Shown one piece after another: positions 1-9,064 of a stretch of DNA of 64,000 nt. The translations under genes and the position numbers were made by a program. The stretch's first letter is position 1, and the number at the start of each line of letters is the position of its first letter. Source of the DNA: Caballeronia sp. SBC1 (GTDB lineage Bacteria > Pseudomonadota > Gammaproteobacteria > Burkholderiales > Burkholderiaceae); contig NZ_CP049157.1 of the NCBI RefSeq assembly GCF_011493005.1, positions 1,240,001-1,304,000 on the forward strand, read 5' to 3'. The notes beneath the pieces were generated by a model. It was not told the DNA's origin and searched no databases. It was given only the letters and a program-made list of their open reading frames with translations.

Positions 1-1
1 C

Positions 2-1150
2 TTGCCACCGGTCGCAACGGTGGTGCAGCAGGATGCAAGCGGGCCTCGCGAGCGGCCGGTCAGGCTCACGACATCGCTGACAGAACTCGGCCGGCTGGAG
101 ATGCACTGCATCGCAACCGACGATGCTTCAAAACGATGGCTGCTCGAGTTCCAGTTGCGACGTGACGATGCTGAACACGACGTCTCTGCGGCTATACGAA
201 ATCCGTCGCTCGATAAAGCCATTGAACTCATCGATCGTACGTTCGGCGCCCGCTCGGCGAATGTCGATCCCAAAGAAGTGAAGCGCCTTCGTGCAGGACT
301 TGAACAGCTGTTGGGGCCGCGTCAGAGTTGGGATAGCGCACTGCTTCGCGAACTATTCGGAGCACTGTGGGAACGCGCGGGGCGGCGGCGGCGTTCCGCG
401 GATCATGAACGCCTATGGTTAAATCTTGCGGGCTATTGTGTGCGGCCGGGGTTTGGTTATCCGCTCGATGAATGGCGCATTGAACAGCTTTGGTCGCTAT
501 TCGATGACGGCATTCAGTATGTCAACGAAGGCCAAGTGTGGTCGGAATGGTGGACGTTATGGCGTCGGGCGGCGGGTGGCCTGCATGAGGATGCACAGCA
601 ACAGGTGTTCGATGCAATGGCCTGGCTTCAGGCTGCTGCGGGCACGAAGCGGCACAAGCTGCCCTTCGATCCCGCGAAGGTGGGCCCCGCGGACATGCTG
701 CGCCTGTACGCGTCGCTTGAACGTATCCCCGTCGATCGCAAGATCGATATTGCGGAACAGCTTCTGGTCCGGCTTCAGCGGCCCTCGGAAAATCACCAGG
801 GCTGGTGGGCAATTGGACGCATTGGTGCACGTCGGCCGTTCTATGGCAGCGCGCATGGTGTGGTTCCCGCAGACGTGGCGACCCGATGGCTGGACGCAAT
901 CTTGGCGCTGGACTGGAAAAAGGTTGAGCCGGCCGTGTTTGCCGCCGCGCAAATCGCTCGCATGACGGGCGACCGTTCAAGGGATCTCCCGATGCCGGTC
1001 CGCGAAACTGTCGTGCGACGGCTCGAAGCAGTCAATGCGCCGCCAGCGTGGGTCGATATGATTCGCGAGGTCGTGACACTCGATAATGCAGATACGGGGC
1101 GCGTATTCGGAGAGTCACTGCCAGCCGGATTAAAACTGATTGCCGGCTGA
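2..1150 (+). CDS. Hsp70-family protein, C-terminal part (DUF3731-like), cut by window edge
   Basis: The reading frame is open to the left edge, so only the last 382 residues are visible. There is no ATPase domain in this part. The residues are helical and rich in Trp, Arg and Leu, and resemble the C-terminal extension (DUF3731) found on long Hsp70-like proteins of Burkholderia and Pseudomonas; this assignment is from memory of the family. Such proteins are expected to be cytoplasmic, with an N-terminal DnaK-like domain that would lie upstream. The stop is followed by about 310 bases without a convincing gene, containing the promoter region of the porin. The apparent initiation codon at position 2 is only the first in-frame codon in the window. 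Confidence 0.6.
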   Translation: MPPVATVVQQDASGPRERPVRLTTSLTELGRLEMHCIATDDASKRWLLEFQLRRDDAEHDVSAAIRNPSLDKAIELIDRTFGARSANVDPKEVKRLRAGLEQLLGPRQSWDSALLRELFGALWERAGRRRRSADHERLWLNLAGYCVRPGFGYPLDEWRIEQLWSLFDDGIQYVNEGQVWSEWWTLWRRAAGGLHEDAQQQVFDAMAWLQAAAGTKRHKLPFDPAKVGPADMLRLYASLERIPVDRKIDIAEQLLVRLQRPSENHQGWWAIGRIGARRPFYGSAHGVVPADVATRWLDAILALDWKKVEPAVFAAAQIARMTGDRSRDLPMPVRETVVRRLEAVNAPPAWVDMIREVVTLDNADTGRVFGESLPAGLKLIAG

Positions 1151-1462
1151 CGCGTTTTTCGAACTTCGGAACCAATGTCAGTTAAGTGGTGCAAAGCATC
1201 AGACGATTATTGGTGATTCTCTGCCCGCAGACGAAACGGTATTCAAGACTGTTTCAGTAAACGTTAATCGCCGGAGGTTTTATAGACAATCCCGCGATAC
1301 GGAAGTCAATCCGATGTTGTAAGCGGGAGACACACCAATTGAAAACAGATCCCGATTCAATTTGATGGAAATATTATCGCCCTTGCGATCAAAAATCGCG
1401 CACTAACTACCAGCGTCACATACGCAGTAGTTGCCCAACAAATCAATAGGGGGAGACACTCT

Positions 1463-2563
1463 GTGAAGAAAATTACCGGCGCCATCGGCGGCGCACTGAT
1501 TGCCGTTGCTGCCCAGTCTGCTTTCGCGCAAAGCTCGGTCACGCTGTACGGCATCGTCGACACGAGCGTCCGCTATCTCACCAACGCCAATGCAAATAAC
1601 GACAGCCAGGTATCGATGGGCGTCGGCCCGATCACCGGCAGCCGATGGGGTTTGAAGGGATCGGAGGATTTGGGCGGCGGCCTGTCTGCGGTGTTCCGGC
1701 TCGAGGACGGCTTCAACCTCTGGAACGGCCAGTTTGCGAGCGCGAATACGCTCTTCAACCGGATGGCTTATGTTGGGCTGTCGAGCAACCAGTACGGCAC
1801 GGTCACCTTGGGTCGCCAGAACACGCCGTTATTCGATCAGTTAGGGAACGTCTACGACCCGTTGACCGTGGGTAACTACGACCAGGACGGCTGGTTGCCT
1901 GGCGCACTCGGCTACGGCCTGCGCGAGAACAACTCCGTCAAGTACAACGGCACGTTTTTTGGCGGCCTGAACGTGGAAGCCATGTACGGCTTCGGCAACG
2001 TGGCCGGCAGCGTTGGCGCAAGCAACATGTACGGCTTGACGGCGTCGTACACCTTCGCCGGCTTGGCTCTTGATGCGGGCTTCCAGCAGAATAGCGACGT
2101 GCACAACAACAAGTTCAATGTTGTCAACGTAAGCGCGGTCTATTCATTCAGCACGGTCAAGGCCTTCGCGGGCTGGCTGCATTCGCAGGACAATACCGGC
2201 ATGGTCGACATCTTCATGTCGGCCGCCAACTCACCGGCTGCCAACTTCGCGGCACCTGTGACGAACACCAATCGTATCGACGACGGCTTCTACGTTGGAT
2301 CCACGTGGCAGGTCACTACGCCGTTGCTGCTGACCGCGGCGGCTTACTACGATCACTCCCGCAATGCGCTGGAAGCCAACGGAACGACGCTTGGCCGCGG
2401 CGTCCGTTACTCGGGCGTGCTGCTTGCCGAATACTCGCTGTCCAAGCGGACAGAAGTGTATAGCACGGTCGATTTCATCCGTGGCACCGGCGCGGCGCAA
2501 GCAGACTTTCCGGGACGCAACAATCAGACTGGTGTAGCGGTGGGTCTTCGCAACATATTCTGA
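1463..2563 (+). CDS. Outer-membrane general porin (OmpC-like, Porin_4 type)
   Basis: The 366-residue product forms a trimeric 16-strand beta-barrel that lets small hydrophilic solutes cross the outer membrane. Residues 1-22 are a signal peptide with an AFA cleavage site, followed by SSVTLYGIVD, the usual first strand of Burkholderia porins. SRWGLKGSEDLGGG and the NRMAYVGLS/GTVTLGRQ strands are typical, and the chain ends in Phe (GLRNIF) as needed for BAM recognition. The start is GTG at 1463, set by a strong AGGGGGAGA ribosome site at about 1448-1456. A clear terminator follows. It is monocistronic and convergent with the LysR gene downstream. Substrate preference cannot be read from the sequence. 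Confidence 0.95.
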   Translation: MKKITGAIGGALIAVAAQSAFAQSSVTLYGIVDTSVRYLTNANANNDSQVSMGVGPITGSRWGLKGSEDLGGGLSAVFRLEDGFNLWNGQFASANTLFNRMAYVGLSSNQYGTVTLGRQNTPLFDQLGNVYDPLTVGNYDQDGWLPGALGYGLRENNSVKYNGTFFGGLNVEAMYGFGNVAGSVGASNMYGLTASYTFAGLALDAGFQQNSDVHNNKFNVVNVSAVYSFSTVKAFAGWLHSQDNTGMVDIFMSAANSPAANFAAPVTNTNRIDDGFYVGSTWQVTTPLLLTAAAYYDHSRNALEANGTTLGRGVRYSGVLLAEYSLSKRTEVYSTVDFIRGTGAAQADFPGRNNQTGVAVGLRNIF

Positions 2564-2606
2564 TGTGAGCTGCCCGGTTTGCTGCCGGGCATGACACTTT
2601 CGGACC

Positions 2607-2640
2607 AACGGCGCGCACTCAAGGGTGCGCGCCGTTTTTC
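2607..2640 (+). terminator. Rho-independent terminator of the porin gene
   Basis: A 12-bp perfect stem (arms 2607-2618 and 2625-2636, core GGCGCGCAC/GTGCGCGCC) with a 6-nt loop runs into TTTTTC. It lies about 45 bases after the porin stop and just before the 3' end of the convergent LysR gene. Confidence 0.9.
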
Positions 2641-2660
2641 GTAAGGCATGCTGGACGCTG

Positions 2661-3611
2661 TTAAATCAACAGTTCGACTGACTGCAACACGTGGCGTGTT
2701 TCCGGCAAACTCGAATCGCATCCTTCGCGAATCGTTTCGATCATGCATTCTATGAAGCACTCCGACGCGGCACTCGCTGGATGACCACTGCGCGAGATGA
2801 CGCTGACCATTGCGTCATCCAGTTGCTCGCGCAACGGAATGGCGCACAGTCCTTCTTTGGCCGCACTGACCTCGACGAGCGGCCACGGAAATACGCTGAC
2901 CATGTCGGTCTTCTTGAGCAATGCAATGGCGATCGAAAGAGAATGCGTCAGATGAATCTTTCGCGGCACGGGCACGTTGTATCGAGTGAACATGTTGTCG
3001 ACGAGGGCATTCTCGCTCAACGGATCCCATGTCAACACCCAGTCCAGATCGCTGAGATCCGCTAGTGAATGGCAATTCGCTCGCGGATGTCCCTCGCGAG
3101 CGACGAGCGCGCAAGTCGACGAAAACAATGGCCGATACTGAAATTCAACGCCGAATGCCCCAGGCTCAGGCCGGCCGATAAAGAAGTCGAGGCTCCCGTC
3201 GCGCAGGCGCGGATTCGCGATCGACAACAAGCCTTCGAAGAATTCCAGGCGGACATCGGGCATGCGCTCGCAAAAACGCGTGACCGTGTCCGCGAGGAAC
3301 GTCATGGCAATCCACGGGGTGACAGCAACTGTCAGCTTGCCCTGCGTGGCGCCCCGCAGGGCGTTCATGGCGTCGTGTGCACGGGTCATCTGTCCAGACA
3401 TCAACCGGGCATGAACCAGTAGCGCCTGGCCGCTTTCGGTGAGCGTGACGCCTGAAGAGGTGCGCACCACCAGCGACATCTGCACGCTTTCCTCAAGCTG
3501 GCGCAGGCTCTTGGTGATAGCTGCCGGGGACGATTTCAAAACGCGCGCCGCACCGCGCACGCCGCCTGCTTCGGCAATGGCGATAAGCGTACGGAGTTGA
3601 TGAAGTTTCAT
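2661..3611 (-). CDS. LysR-family transcriptional regulator
   Basis: The 316-residue protein has the LysR layout: an N-terminal winged helix (about residues 1-60, MKLHQLRTLIAIAEAGG with SPAAITKSLRQLEE as recognition helix) and a substrate-binding co-inducer domain (about 90-300). It should act as a tetrameric DNA-binding protein in the cytoplasm. It is divergent from the binding-protein/dioxygenase pair at 3974-5629, so control of those genes is the natural inference, but the inducer is not apparent. The helix-turn-helix has Ala-Ala-Ile-Thr where many members have Pro-Ala-Val-Ser. It ends convergently against the porin terminator. Confidence 0.92.
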   Translation of the reverse strand: MKLHQLRTLIAIAEAGGVRGAARVLKSSPAAITKSLRQLEESVQMSLVVRTSSGVTLTESGQALLVHARLMSGQMTRAHDAMNALRGATQGKLTVAVTPWIAMTFLADTVTRFCERMPDVRLEFFEGLLSIANPRLRDGSLDFFIGRPEPGAFGVEFQYRPLFSSTCALVAREGHPRANCHSLADLSDLDWVLTWDPLSENALVDNMFTRYNVPVPRKIHLTHSLSIAIALLKKTDMVSVFPWPLVEVSAAKEGLCAIPLREQLDDAMVSVISRSGHPASAASECFIECMIETIREGCDSSLPETRHVLQSVELLI

Positions 3612-3758
3612 ACGCTCTTAAGGAATAAAGACGAGTTGGCACAGGGTGTTCACTTCTGGTTGCCATGTTCACGATTCTAGCTCTCCCGCCTCGTTTTCTG
3701 TCGCGCTACGGTAGCGTCACCCGATCAAGTTCCAATCCTAATCACGGACCCACGCGAA

Positions 3759-3919
3759 TGACTGCTTCCATCGACATGCTCGCCAGCCACGACGAAATGA
3801 TCCGGTCGCAGAATCGCGTCCATGCGTATCGGATGCTGCCGAAGCGTCCGTCTGACGCGATGGTGTCCGCGCTGCAGAGGATCGTATCGCGCAACGTTGC
3901 ACCGTTCTACATGGCATGA
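3759..3919 (+). CDS. Short open frame of unknown nature
   Basis: Starting at ATG 3759 the frame encodes 53 residues ending APFYMA. No signal peptide, membrane helix or known motif is visible, and there is no good ribosome site. It sits in the 360-base gap between the LysR gene and the divergent binding-protein gene. It may be a relic or chance frame; it is listed only because the gap is otherwise empty. Confidence 0.2.
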
Positions 3920-3973
3920 ACGCAGTCCGGCTCACCCACCGCTCACATTGATTCAACACCGACGGGGAACTCC

Positions 3974-4750
3974 ATGAAACACGTAACGCTTTCAGCCCTT
4001 TGCGCACTGGCGATGTTGCCCCTTGCGGTTCTTGCGCAGGACAAAGAGGCCATTCGCTTCGGCGTCGATCCCAGCTATCCGCCGTTCGAGTCGAAGGCGC
4101 CCGATGGATCGTTCACGGGTTTCGATATCGACCTGGGCAACGCGATCTGTGCGCAGCTCCATCAGAAGTGCGTGTGGGTCGAGCAGAACTTCGACGGCAT
4201 GATCCCGGCGCTCAAGGCGCGCAAGTTCGACGCCATACTTTCCGCAATGTCGGCTACGCCGGCGCGGCGTCAGCAGATTGACTTCAGCCATCGCCTTTAC
4301 AACAGCAGCTCGGCATTGATTGCGCGCTCGGGCTCGAGCCTTCAGCCTACCGCGCAGGCGTTGCAGGGCAAACGCGTGGGCGTTGTGCAGGGCTCGACGC
4401 AGGAGAGCTATGCGAATGCGGAGTGGGCCCCGAAGAATGTGACGGTGGTGTCGTATCAGACGCAGGACCAGATTTATCAGGACCTCGTGACGAATCGTCT
4501 TGACGCCGCTTTTCAGGCCGCCGTGCAGGCCGACTTCGGCTTTCTGAAGACGCCGCAAGGTAAGGGCTTTGCGTTGGTCGGCAAGCCGGTGGGAGACAGC
4601 CGCGTGGCGGGCGATGTCGCGATTGGCATACGAAAAGGCGACACGCCGATGGAAACGCAGATCAACCAGGCCATTGCCGCGATACGACAGGACGGTGTGT
4701 ATCAACAGGTCGCTGCGAAGTACTTCAATTTCAATATTTACGGCGATTGA
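3974..4750 (+). CDS. Periplasmic amino-acid-binding protein (SBP_bac_3, HisJ/ArgT-like)
   Basis: The 258-residue protein has a signal peptide (residues 1-21, ending VLAQ) and the SBP_bac_3 fold: IRFGVDPSYPPFESKAPDG, GFDIDLGNAICA, NFDGMIPALKARKFDAILSAM and GKRVGVVQGSTQE. These match lysine/arginine/ornithine/histidine-binding proteins, including the Asp in GFDIDLG that usually holds the ligand amino group. It should deliver a polar amino acid to an ABC permease. No permease or ATPase gene is adjacent, so it is an orphan that must use a transporter encoded elsewhere or act as a sensor. The dioxygenase gene begins 42 bases downstream in the same direction and they are probably cotranscribed. A second, related binding protein lies at 26856-27629. 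Confidence 0.93.
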   Translation: MKHVTLSALCALAMLPLAVLAQDKEAIRFGVDPSYPPFESKAPDGSFTGFDIDLGNAICAQLHQKCVWVEQNFDGMIPALKARKFDAILSAMSATPARRQQIDFSHRLYNSSSALIARSGSSLQPTAQALQGKRVGVVQGSTQESYANAEWAPKNVTVVSYQTQDQIYQDLVTNRLDAAFQAAVQADFGFLKTPQGKGFALVGKPVGDSRVAGDVAIGIRKGDTPMETQINQAIAAIRQDGVYQQVAAKYFNFNIYGD

Positions 4751-4792
4751 GTCTTCTAGACCCGTCCCATTCTTTCTTGTAGGGAGTCAGGT

Positions 4793-5629
4793 ATGTTGGA
4801 GACCGTAACCGCCCGTCTTGAGCGGGCTGTGACGCCGCAATTGCTGGAAGATTTTCGCCGTGATGGCGCGGTTTGTATCCGCCAGGTATTCACACAGGAA
4901 GAGGTTGCTTTGCTGCGTGCGGGTATCGATCGTAACCTGCAAGCGCCCAGTCCCCGTGCGAAGGTAGCGAGTCGTCCCGACGATCCTGGCTGGTTCTTCG
5001 AGGACTTCTGCAATTGGCAGGATAACGAAGCGTATCGCGAGTTCATCTTTCACTCGGCAGCGCCAGCGGTTGCCGCGGCGCTGTTGGGGAGCGAGACTAT
5101 ACGGCTTTACCACGATCATTTGCTAGTGAAGGAGCCGAATACCCGGCAACGCACGCCTTGGCATCAGGACCAGCCTTACTACAACATCACCGGTCGCGAC
5201 AACGTCAGCATGTGGATTCCTGTCGATCCTGTTTCTCAGGAGTCGAGGCTGGAGTTTGTTGCGGGCTCGCATCTTGGCCCGTGGTTGATGCCGCGTACGT
5301 TCATGGACAATCAGGCGAAGTGGTTTCCTGAGGGTAGTCTCGCGGATCTGCCGGATATTGAGGCTGATCGGGGCGCGTATCCGATTATTGGGTGGGCGCT
5401 GGAACCGGGCGATATGGTGTGCTTCAACATGCTGACTCTGCATGCGTCTGGTGGTGTTAGCGGGCAGACACGGCGGCGCGCGTTCTCGATTCGGTTCATT
5501 GGCGATGACGTGCGACATGCGCCGCGACCTTGGCATACTTCACCCGAGTTTCCGGGTCTCGCGGAGACGCTGCCTGAAGGCGCACCAATGGAGCATTCGC
5601 TTTTTCCTGTTGTCTGGAATGGGGCTTAG
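4793..5629 (+). CDS. Phytanoyl-CoA dioxygenase (PhyH) family Fe(II)/2-oxoglutarate oxygenase
   Basis: The 278-residue protein shows the PhyH cupin fold with a complete metal triad: HQD (His124, Asp126) in TPWHQDQPYYN and distal His217 in NMLTLHASGG, plus an Arg near 228 suited to bind 2-oxoglutarate. Such enzymes hydroxylate small molecules with O2, releasing succinate and CO2. The substrate is not determined; the neighbouring amino-acid-binding protein hints at a free amino acid or derivative. The ribosome site is AGGGAG before ATG 4793. It is probably cotranscribed with the binding protein upstream and is followed by about 300 bases without a gene. Confidence 0.88.
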   Translation: MLETVTARLERAVTPQLLEDFRRDGAVCIRQVFTQEEVALLRAGIDRNLQAPSPRAKVASRPDDPGWFFEDFCNWQDNEAYREFIFHSAAPAVAAALLGSETIRLYHDHLLVKEPNTRQRTPWHQDQPYYNITGRDNVSMWIPVDPVSQESRLEFVAGSHLGPWLMPRTFMDNQAKWFPEGSLADLPDIEADRGAYPIIGWALEPGDMVCFNMLTLHASGGVSGQTRRRAFSIRFIGDDVRHAPRPWHTSPEFPGLAETLPEGAPMEHSLFPVVWNGA

Positions 5630-5713
5630 CGGGGTGATAGCCCGCGATACCCAATGAAGTGGCCGCAGCAAACCTGTTGCCAACAAAACGTCCGGCGGCG
5701 ATATGCGCGGAAG

Positions 5714-5751
5714 CGCACAGAGTCATTTGAGTGGCGGTCATACTCTGTGCG
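5714..5751. repeat. 10-bp inverted repeat in the gap before the FecR gene
   Basis: Perfect arms CGCACAGAGT (5714-5723) and ACTCTGTGCG (5742-5751) are separated by 18 nt. There is no T run, so it is not an obvious intrinsic terminator; it could be an operator or the processed end of the dioxygenase mRNA. The rest of 5630-5928 holds nothing recognisable. Confidence 0.5.
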
Positions 5752-5928
5752 ATGCCGCACAAACATCTTCACCTGAGTTCCACGAACAAGATTTCTGCAG
5801 GTCCTTCACAAGTCCCAGTTCTACGGGCAATCGGGGAATGATCCCTCAAGACATCGGCTCGACATGGGGGAACCACGCTGCTTGGCCGAAAGCAGCGTTG
5901 ACACACGCTTAGCAATCAGGTGCCGCCG

Positions 5929-6411
5929 ATGCGTCTCCAAGCCATCACATACGCCTTGATTCTTGCCTGCGGGTGCATGGCTGTCGCCGATGCGCTTGCA
6001 GCTGATGCAGTAGCCGCCGATGCTGCGGGCGTCGTCAAGACGCTCAAGGGCACGGTGCAGGTCGAGCGGGCTGGAACAAGTTCGGGCGCGGCCATTGGCA
6101 GCGAGGTTTACGGCAGTGATCGCATAGTGACCGGCCCGGAATCGTCGGTGGGTATCACGCTGCGTGACGATACCCAACTCTCGGCCGGCGCCAGTTCCAT
6201 TCTCGAGCTCAACAAATTCGCGTTCAATACCACGACCCATGGCGGGGTGCTCGACGCCACGATCAAACGCGGTTCCCTGGCAGTGATTTCCGGAAAGCTG
6301 GCGAAGGCGAATCCGGATGCCGTCCGTTTCAGCACGCCGACGACCACGCTGGGCGTGCGCGGCACTGCATTTATCATCGAAGTCGGCGGTGACGGGGAGA
6401 GTGCACGTTGA
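5929..6411 (+). CDS. FecR-domain periplasmic protein
   Basis: The 160-residue protein has an N-terminal export signal (about residues 1-25, with ALA cleavage; a Cys at LILAC could alternatively make a lipobox) and one FecR domain (VVKTLKGTVQVER, GSEVYGSDRIVTGPES, then TPTTTLGVRGTAF). FecR domains of this stand-alone type are periplasmic beta-rich modules often found beside OmpA-like lipoproteins and CHASE2 sensors, as here. ATG 5929 is preferred over the upstream GTG 5920 because CAGG lies at the right distance. The stop overlaps the start of the OmpA-like gene by four bases (TTGA), so the two are translationally coupled. Confidence 0.85.
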   Translation: MRLQAITYALILACGCMAVADALAADAVAADAAGVVKTLKGTVQVERAGTSSGAAIGSEVYGSDRIVTGPESSVGITLRDDTQLSAGASSILELNKFAFNTTTHGGVLDATIKRGSLAVISGKLAKANPDAVRFSTPTTTLGVRGTAFIIEVGGDGESAR

Positions 6412-7025
6412 AGCCCTTCATCCGACGTCACGGGCGAGCATCTGCAGCGGCATTCGTCACGCTGGTTTTCTTGTGCGCGTGTAGCACGCCCCCGGACAAA
6501 ATTATTCTATTGCCGGATCCAGAAGGCAAGGTCGGAGCGGTCATTGTCCACAGTGCGACCGGCGAGCAAACAATCAACAAGGCTTACGCCGGGGTCGACG
6601 TCACCAAGGGCGGCGCCATCGAAAAAACGATGGATAGTCAATCCAGCGTGGAGACACGATATGCCGAGCTCCTGGCGGCTCGGCCGCCGCGCCCCCGGAC
6701 GTTCACAATTTTCTTTCTCTTCGACTCTGCCACCGATTTGGCCCCGGAGTCGCTAGCCACGGTTAAGCAGCTAAAAGCGGTCCTGGCTACCTGGCCTGCG
6801 CCACAGCTTGTGGTTGTCGGTCACACCGATCTGGCGGGCTCGCAGGAATGGGATGACAAACTGGCCATGCGGCGGGCAGAGACTGTTGCAGCGTTTTTGA
6901 TCAAGCAAGGCATTCCTGCTCGACAGATAGAGACCGCTGCGCGGGGCAAACGCGAGCCACTGGTCCACACGGCAGATGGTGTGCCCAACCACATGAACCG
7001 ACGCGTAGTCATCACCATCCAATGA
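6408..7025 (+). CDS. OmpA-domain lipoprotein
   Basis: The 205-residue product begins at a TTG overlapping the FecR stop; no nearby ATG fits better. A positively charged N-terminus and hydrophobic stretch end in LCAC, a lipobox, giving an outer-membrane lipoprotein. The C-terminal half (about residues 100-205) is an OmpA-C/MotB peptidoglycan-binding domain: FFLFDSATDL, VVVGHTDLAGS, LAMRRAETVAAFL and MNRRVVITI, with the conserved Asp and Arg that bind diaminopimelate. It probably anchors a periplasmic assembly with the FecR protein and the CHASE2 protein encoded 38 bases downstream. Confidence 0.87.
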   Translation: MKPFIRRHGRASAAAFVTLVFLCACSTPPDKIILLPDPEGKVGAVIVHSATGEQTINKAYAGVDVTKGGAIEKTMDSQSSVETRYAELLAARPPRPRTFTIFFLFDSATDLAPESLATVKQLKAVLATWPAPQLVVVGHTDLAGSQEWDDKLAMRRAETVAAFLIKQGIPARQIETAARGKREPLVHTADGVPNHMNRRVVITIQ

Positions 7026-7063
7026 TTCGCGCCAGTCATCGACGGTGAGCGGCCCTTCCTTCG

Positions 7064-8545
7064 ATGAAACACTACTACGACCTATGGCATGCCCGGATCA
7101 AGAGTCTGGTTAAGGCGGCCCAGGGGCGTCCTGTAGCACTGGCGGTGTTGTTCGGCCTGAGCCTGGTCAACCTGTCCAGCGAATGGCCTAGCGACATAGC
7201 TCGCCCGGCTTTCGTGGCCGCGCTTGACGAGAAGCTTCCTGACTCCTTTAAAACAGCCCGGCAACTTTTGTTCGATCAGTATCAGCGTCGCTTCCCGCGC
7301 GTTCCGACTGCTCAGCCCGTGACCATTGTCGAAATTGATGACGCGACGCTGGCAACTGTCGGTCAATGGCCGTGGCCGCGAAATCGACTTGCGACGCTGA
7401 TCGATGCCATTGCGGCGCTGAAACCGCTGGCTATTGGTCTCGACATCTACATGCCGGAGCCGGATCAGACCTCTCCTGACAAGGTGGCTGGAAATCTGCC
7501 GGCAACGGCTGCGGCTCTCGCGGCCGGCTTGCGGGCGCTTCCCAGTCACGAAGCCATTCTTGCGAGTTCGTTGCGCGCAGCGCCGACCATACTGGGTGCT
7601 GCGGCACTGGATCATCCCACCTTCGCCGCCAGCACCGATCTGCGAAGCGCTCCGATCCTCGTGCATGGCACGGACCCGCTGCGCAGCGTGCAACGGTTTG
7701 ACTATGTGCTCGCCAGCTTGCCAGAATTGCAGGAGGCGGCCCACGGGGAGGCGATGCTGAGCGTGGCGCTCGAACAGGGCGTGGTCCGGCGTATTCCCCT
7801 CATCATGGGTTTGGGGGAGAAACTGGTCCCCAGTCTGCCGATGGAAATGCTCCGCGTTGCCACGGATTCACCGGCGATTGAAGTCTTTGCCGACGGGTCG
7901 GGCGTGCAGGCGGTGGGCGTAGCGGACGCGCTGGTGCCTACGCAACCCGGCGGTGACGTCTGGTTGCATTTCGCGTCTATTCGGTCGACGCTGAGCCGCT
8001 ATGTGTCGGCACGCGACATCTTGCAGGGAACAGTCGATCCGGAACGGTTCCGAAACAAACTGGTGCTGGTCGGACTGACCGGCACCGGCGTGACTGACAT
8101 GCGCACGACCGCGTTGGGGGAACTTGTGCCGGGTATCGAGATTCAAGCGCAGGTGATCGAGACGATTTTCGAGGGACGGTTCTTGAGGCGACCTACGTGG
8201 CTTAAATGGGCGGAGAGTGGCTTTATCATAATATTTGGATTACTGATCATTTGGTATGTGCCGCGGACGCAATCGCGGTTTGCGATGTTTCTAAGGGCCG
8301 TCCCGAAGGGTTCCACTTTTCTGGGCGTTTCGCTACATCTGCTGAATCTTTTATGCTGCTTCCTGATTTTCATCCGTTTCGGATTACTGGTCGATGCGGC
8401 CTCGATTTTTATTATTCTGTCTGCGGTCATGGGATGTTTCTTTGCACCCGCGTTGCTTCATGTTGGGGAAAGAGGCAGGGCGGAAGCGGGGCAGGCTACG
8501 GGGCGTGAAGACGACGAGCGCACCGGCAACGCGCCAGGACCTTGA
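7064..8545 (+). CDS. CHASE2-domain membrane sensor without an output domain
   Basis: The 493-residue protein has a CHASE2 extracytoplasmic sensing domain (about residues 40-360: VTIVEIDDATLATVGQWPWPR, IGLDIYMPEPD, ILVHGTDPL, KLVLVGLTGTGVTDMR) followed by about three transmembrane helices (near 385-465). CHASE2 proteins normally continue into a cyclase, GGDEF, kinase or similar output domain. Here the chain ends about 30 charged residues after the last helix, so nothing catalytic is present. It closes the FecR/OmpA/CHASE2 trio and may signal through partner proteins. A 3' truncation is possible but no displaced cyclase sequence is seen before 9065. Confidence 0.85.
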   Translation: MKHYYDLWHARIKSLVKAAQGRPVALAVLFGLSLVNLSSEWPSDIARPAFVAALDEKLPDSFKTARQLLFDQYQRRFPRVPTAQPVTIVEIDDATLATVGQWPWPRNRLATLIDAIAALKPLAIGLDIYMPEPDQTSPDKVAGNLPATAAALAAGLRALPSHEAILASSLRAAPTILGAAALDHPTFAASTDLRSAPILVHGTDPLRSVQRFDYVLASLPELQEAAHGEAMLSVALEQGVVRRIPLIMGLGEKLVPSLPMEMLRVATDSPAIEVFADGSGVQAVGVADALVPTQPGGDVWLHFASIRSTLSRYVSARDILQGTVDPERFRNKLVLVGLTGTGVTDMRTTALGELVPGIEIQAQVIETIFEGRFLRRPTWLKWAESGFIIIFGLLIIWYVPRTQSRFAMFLRAVPKGSTFLGVSLHLLNLLCCFLIFIRFGLLVDAASIFIILSAVMGCFFAPALLHVGERGRAEAGQATGREDDERTGNAPGP

Positions 8546-8779
8546 GGTAGGGGGGCGAATGGCCTGCAACTTGAAAGCTGCTTTAGATTAGCTGGCGAGA
8601 CCGGTTTGCGACCATTCGTGCTGCTACGACGGGATCCGTTGATGCAGCCGTCGAAGGCTTCGTCAGCGAGGCACGACACGTGTTCGCGAATTCTCCGCAG
8701 ATGGCTTCTGTATGAGCCGAGCATTCAGCAGATCAATGAAACTGCAATGGTGACGAGACGAGCCCCTCTCGTCCGTTTG

Positions 8780-8834
8780 TCATTTACTTGTAATGAGCGG
8801 GTAACGGACCTGTTCGGGCGCGCTTTTTAGACTG
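8780..8834 (+). promoter_or_regulatory. Predicted response-regulator box and promoter of the first two-component system
   Basis: TCATTTACTTGTAAT (8780-8794) is followed after 28 nt by CTTTTTAGACTG (8823-8834), where TAGACT would be the -10 element; no good -35 is visible, as in activator-dependent promoters. Box, spacing and -10 are nearly identical to the site in front of the hydrolase gene at 18347-18404. The start codon of the regulator lies about 230 bases downstream. The rest of 8546-9064 shows no gene. Confidence 0.6.
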
Positions 8835-9064
8835 CTGTCACGACGTACCCCACGCTCGTTTGGTCACCGTCGCAGCCAGGACGAGAGAAGTTGGTCTGGT
8901 ATATGGTCGCGGACGAGGACATCATTAACCCAGAGCTGGATCGCATTGAAACAGCATCATTAGCCGGGTACTGCATCCCACTGGATGCATCAGCGAGCGG
9001 GGGTAGTGAATTTTGGGGGCGAATTTAGCTACCATTGCGGATAAGAGTGCAGGAATTAAGCGAT

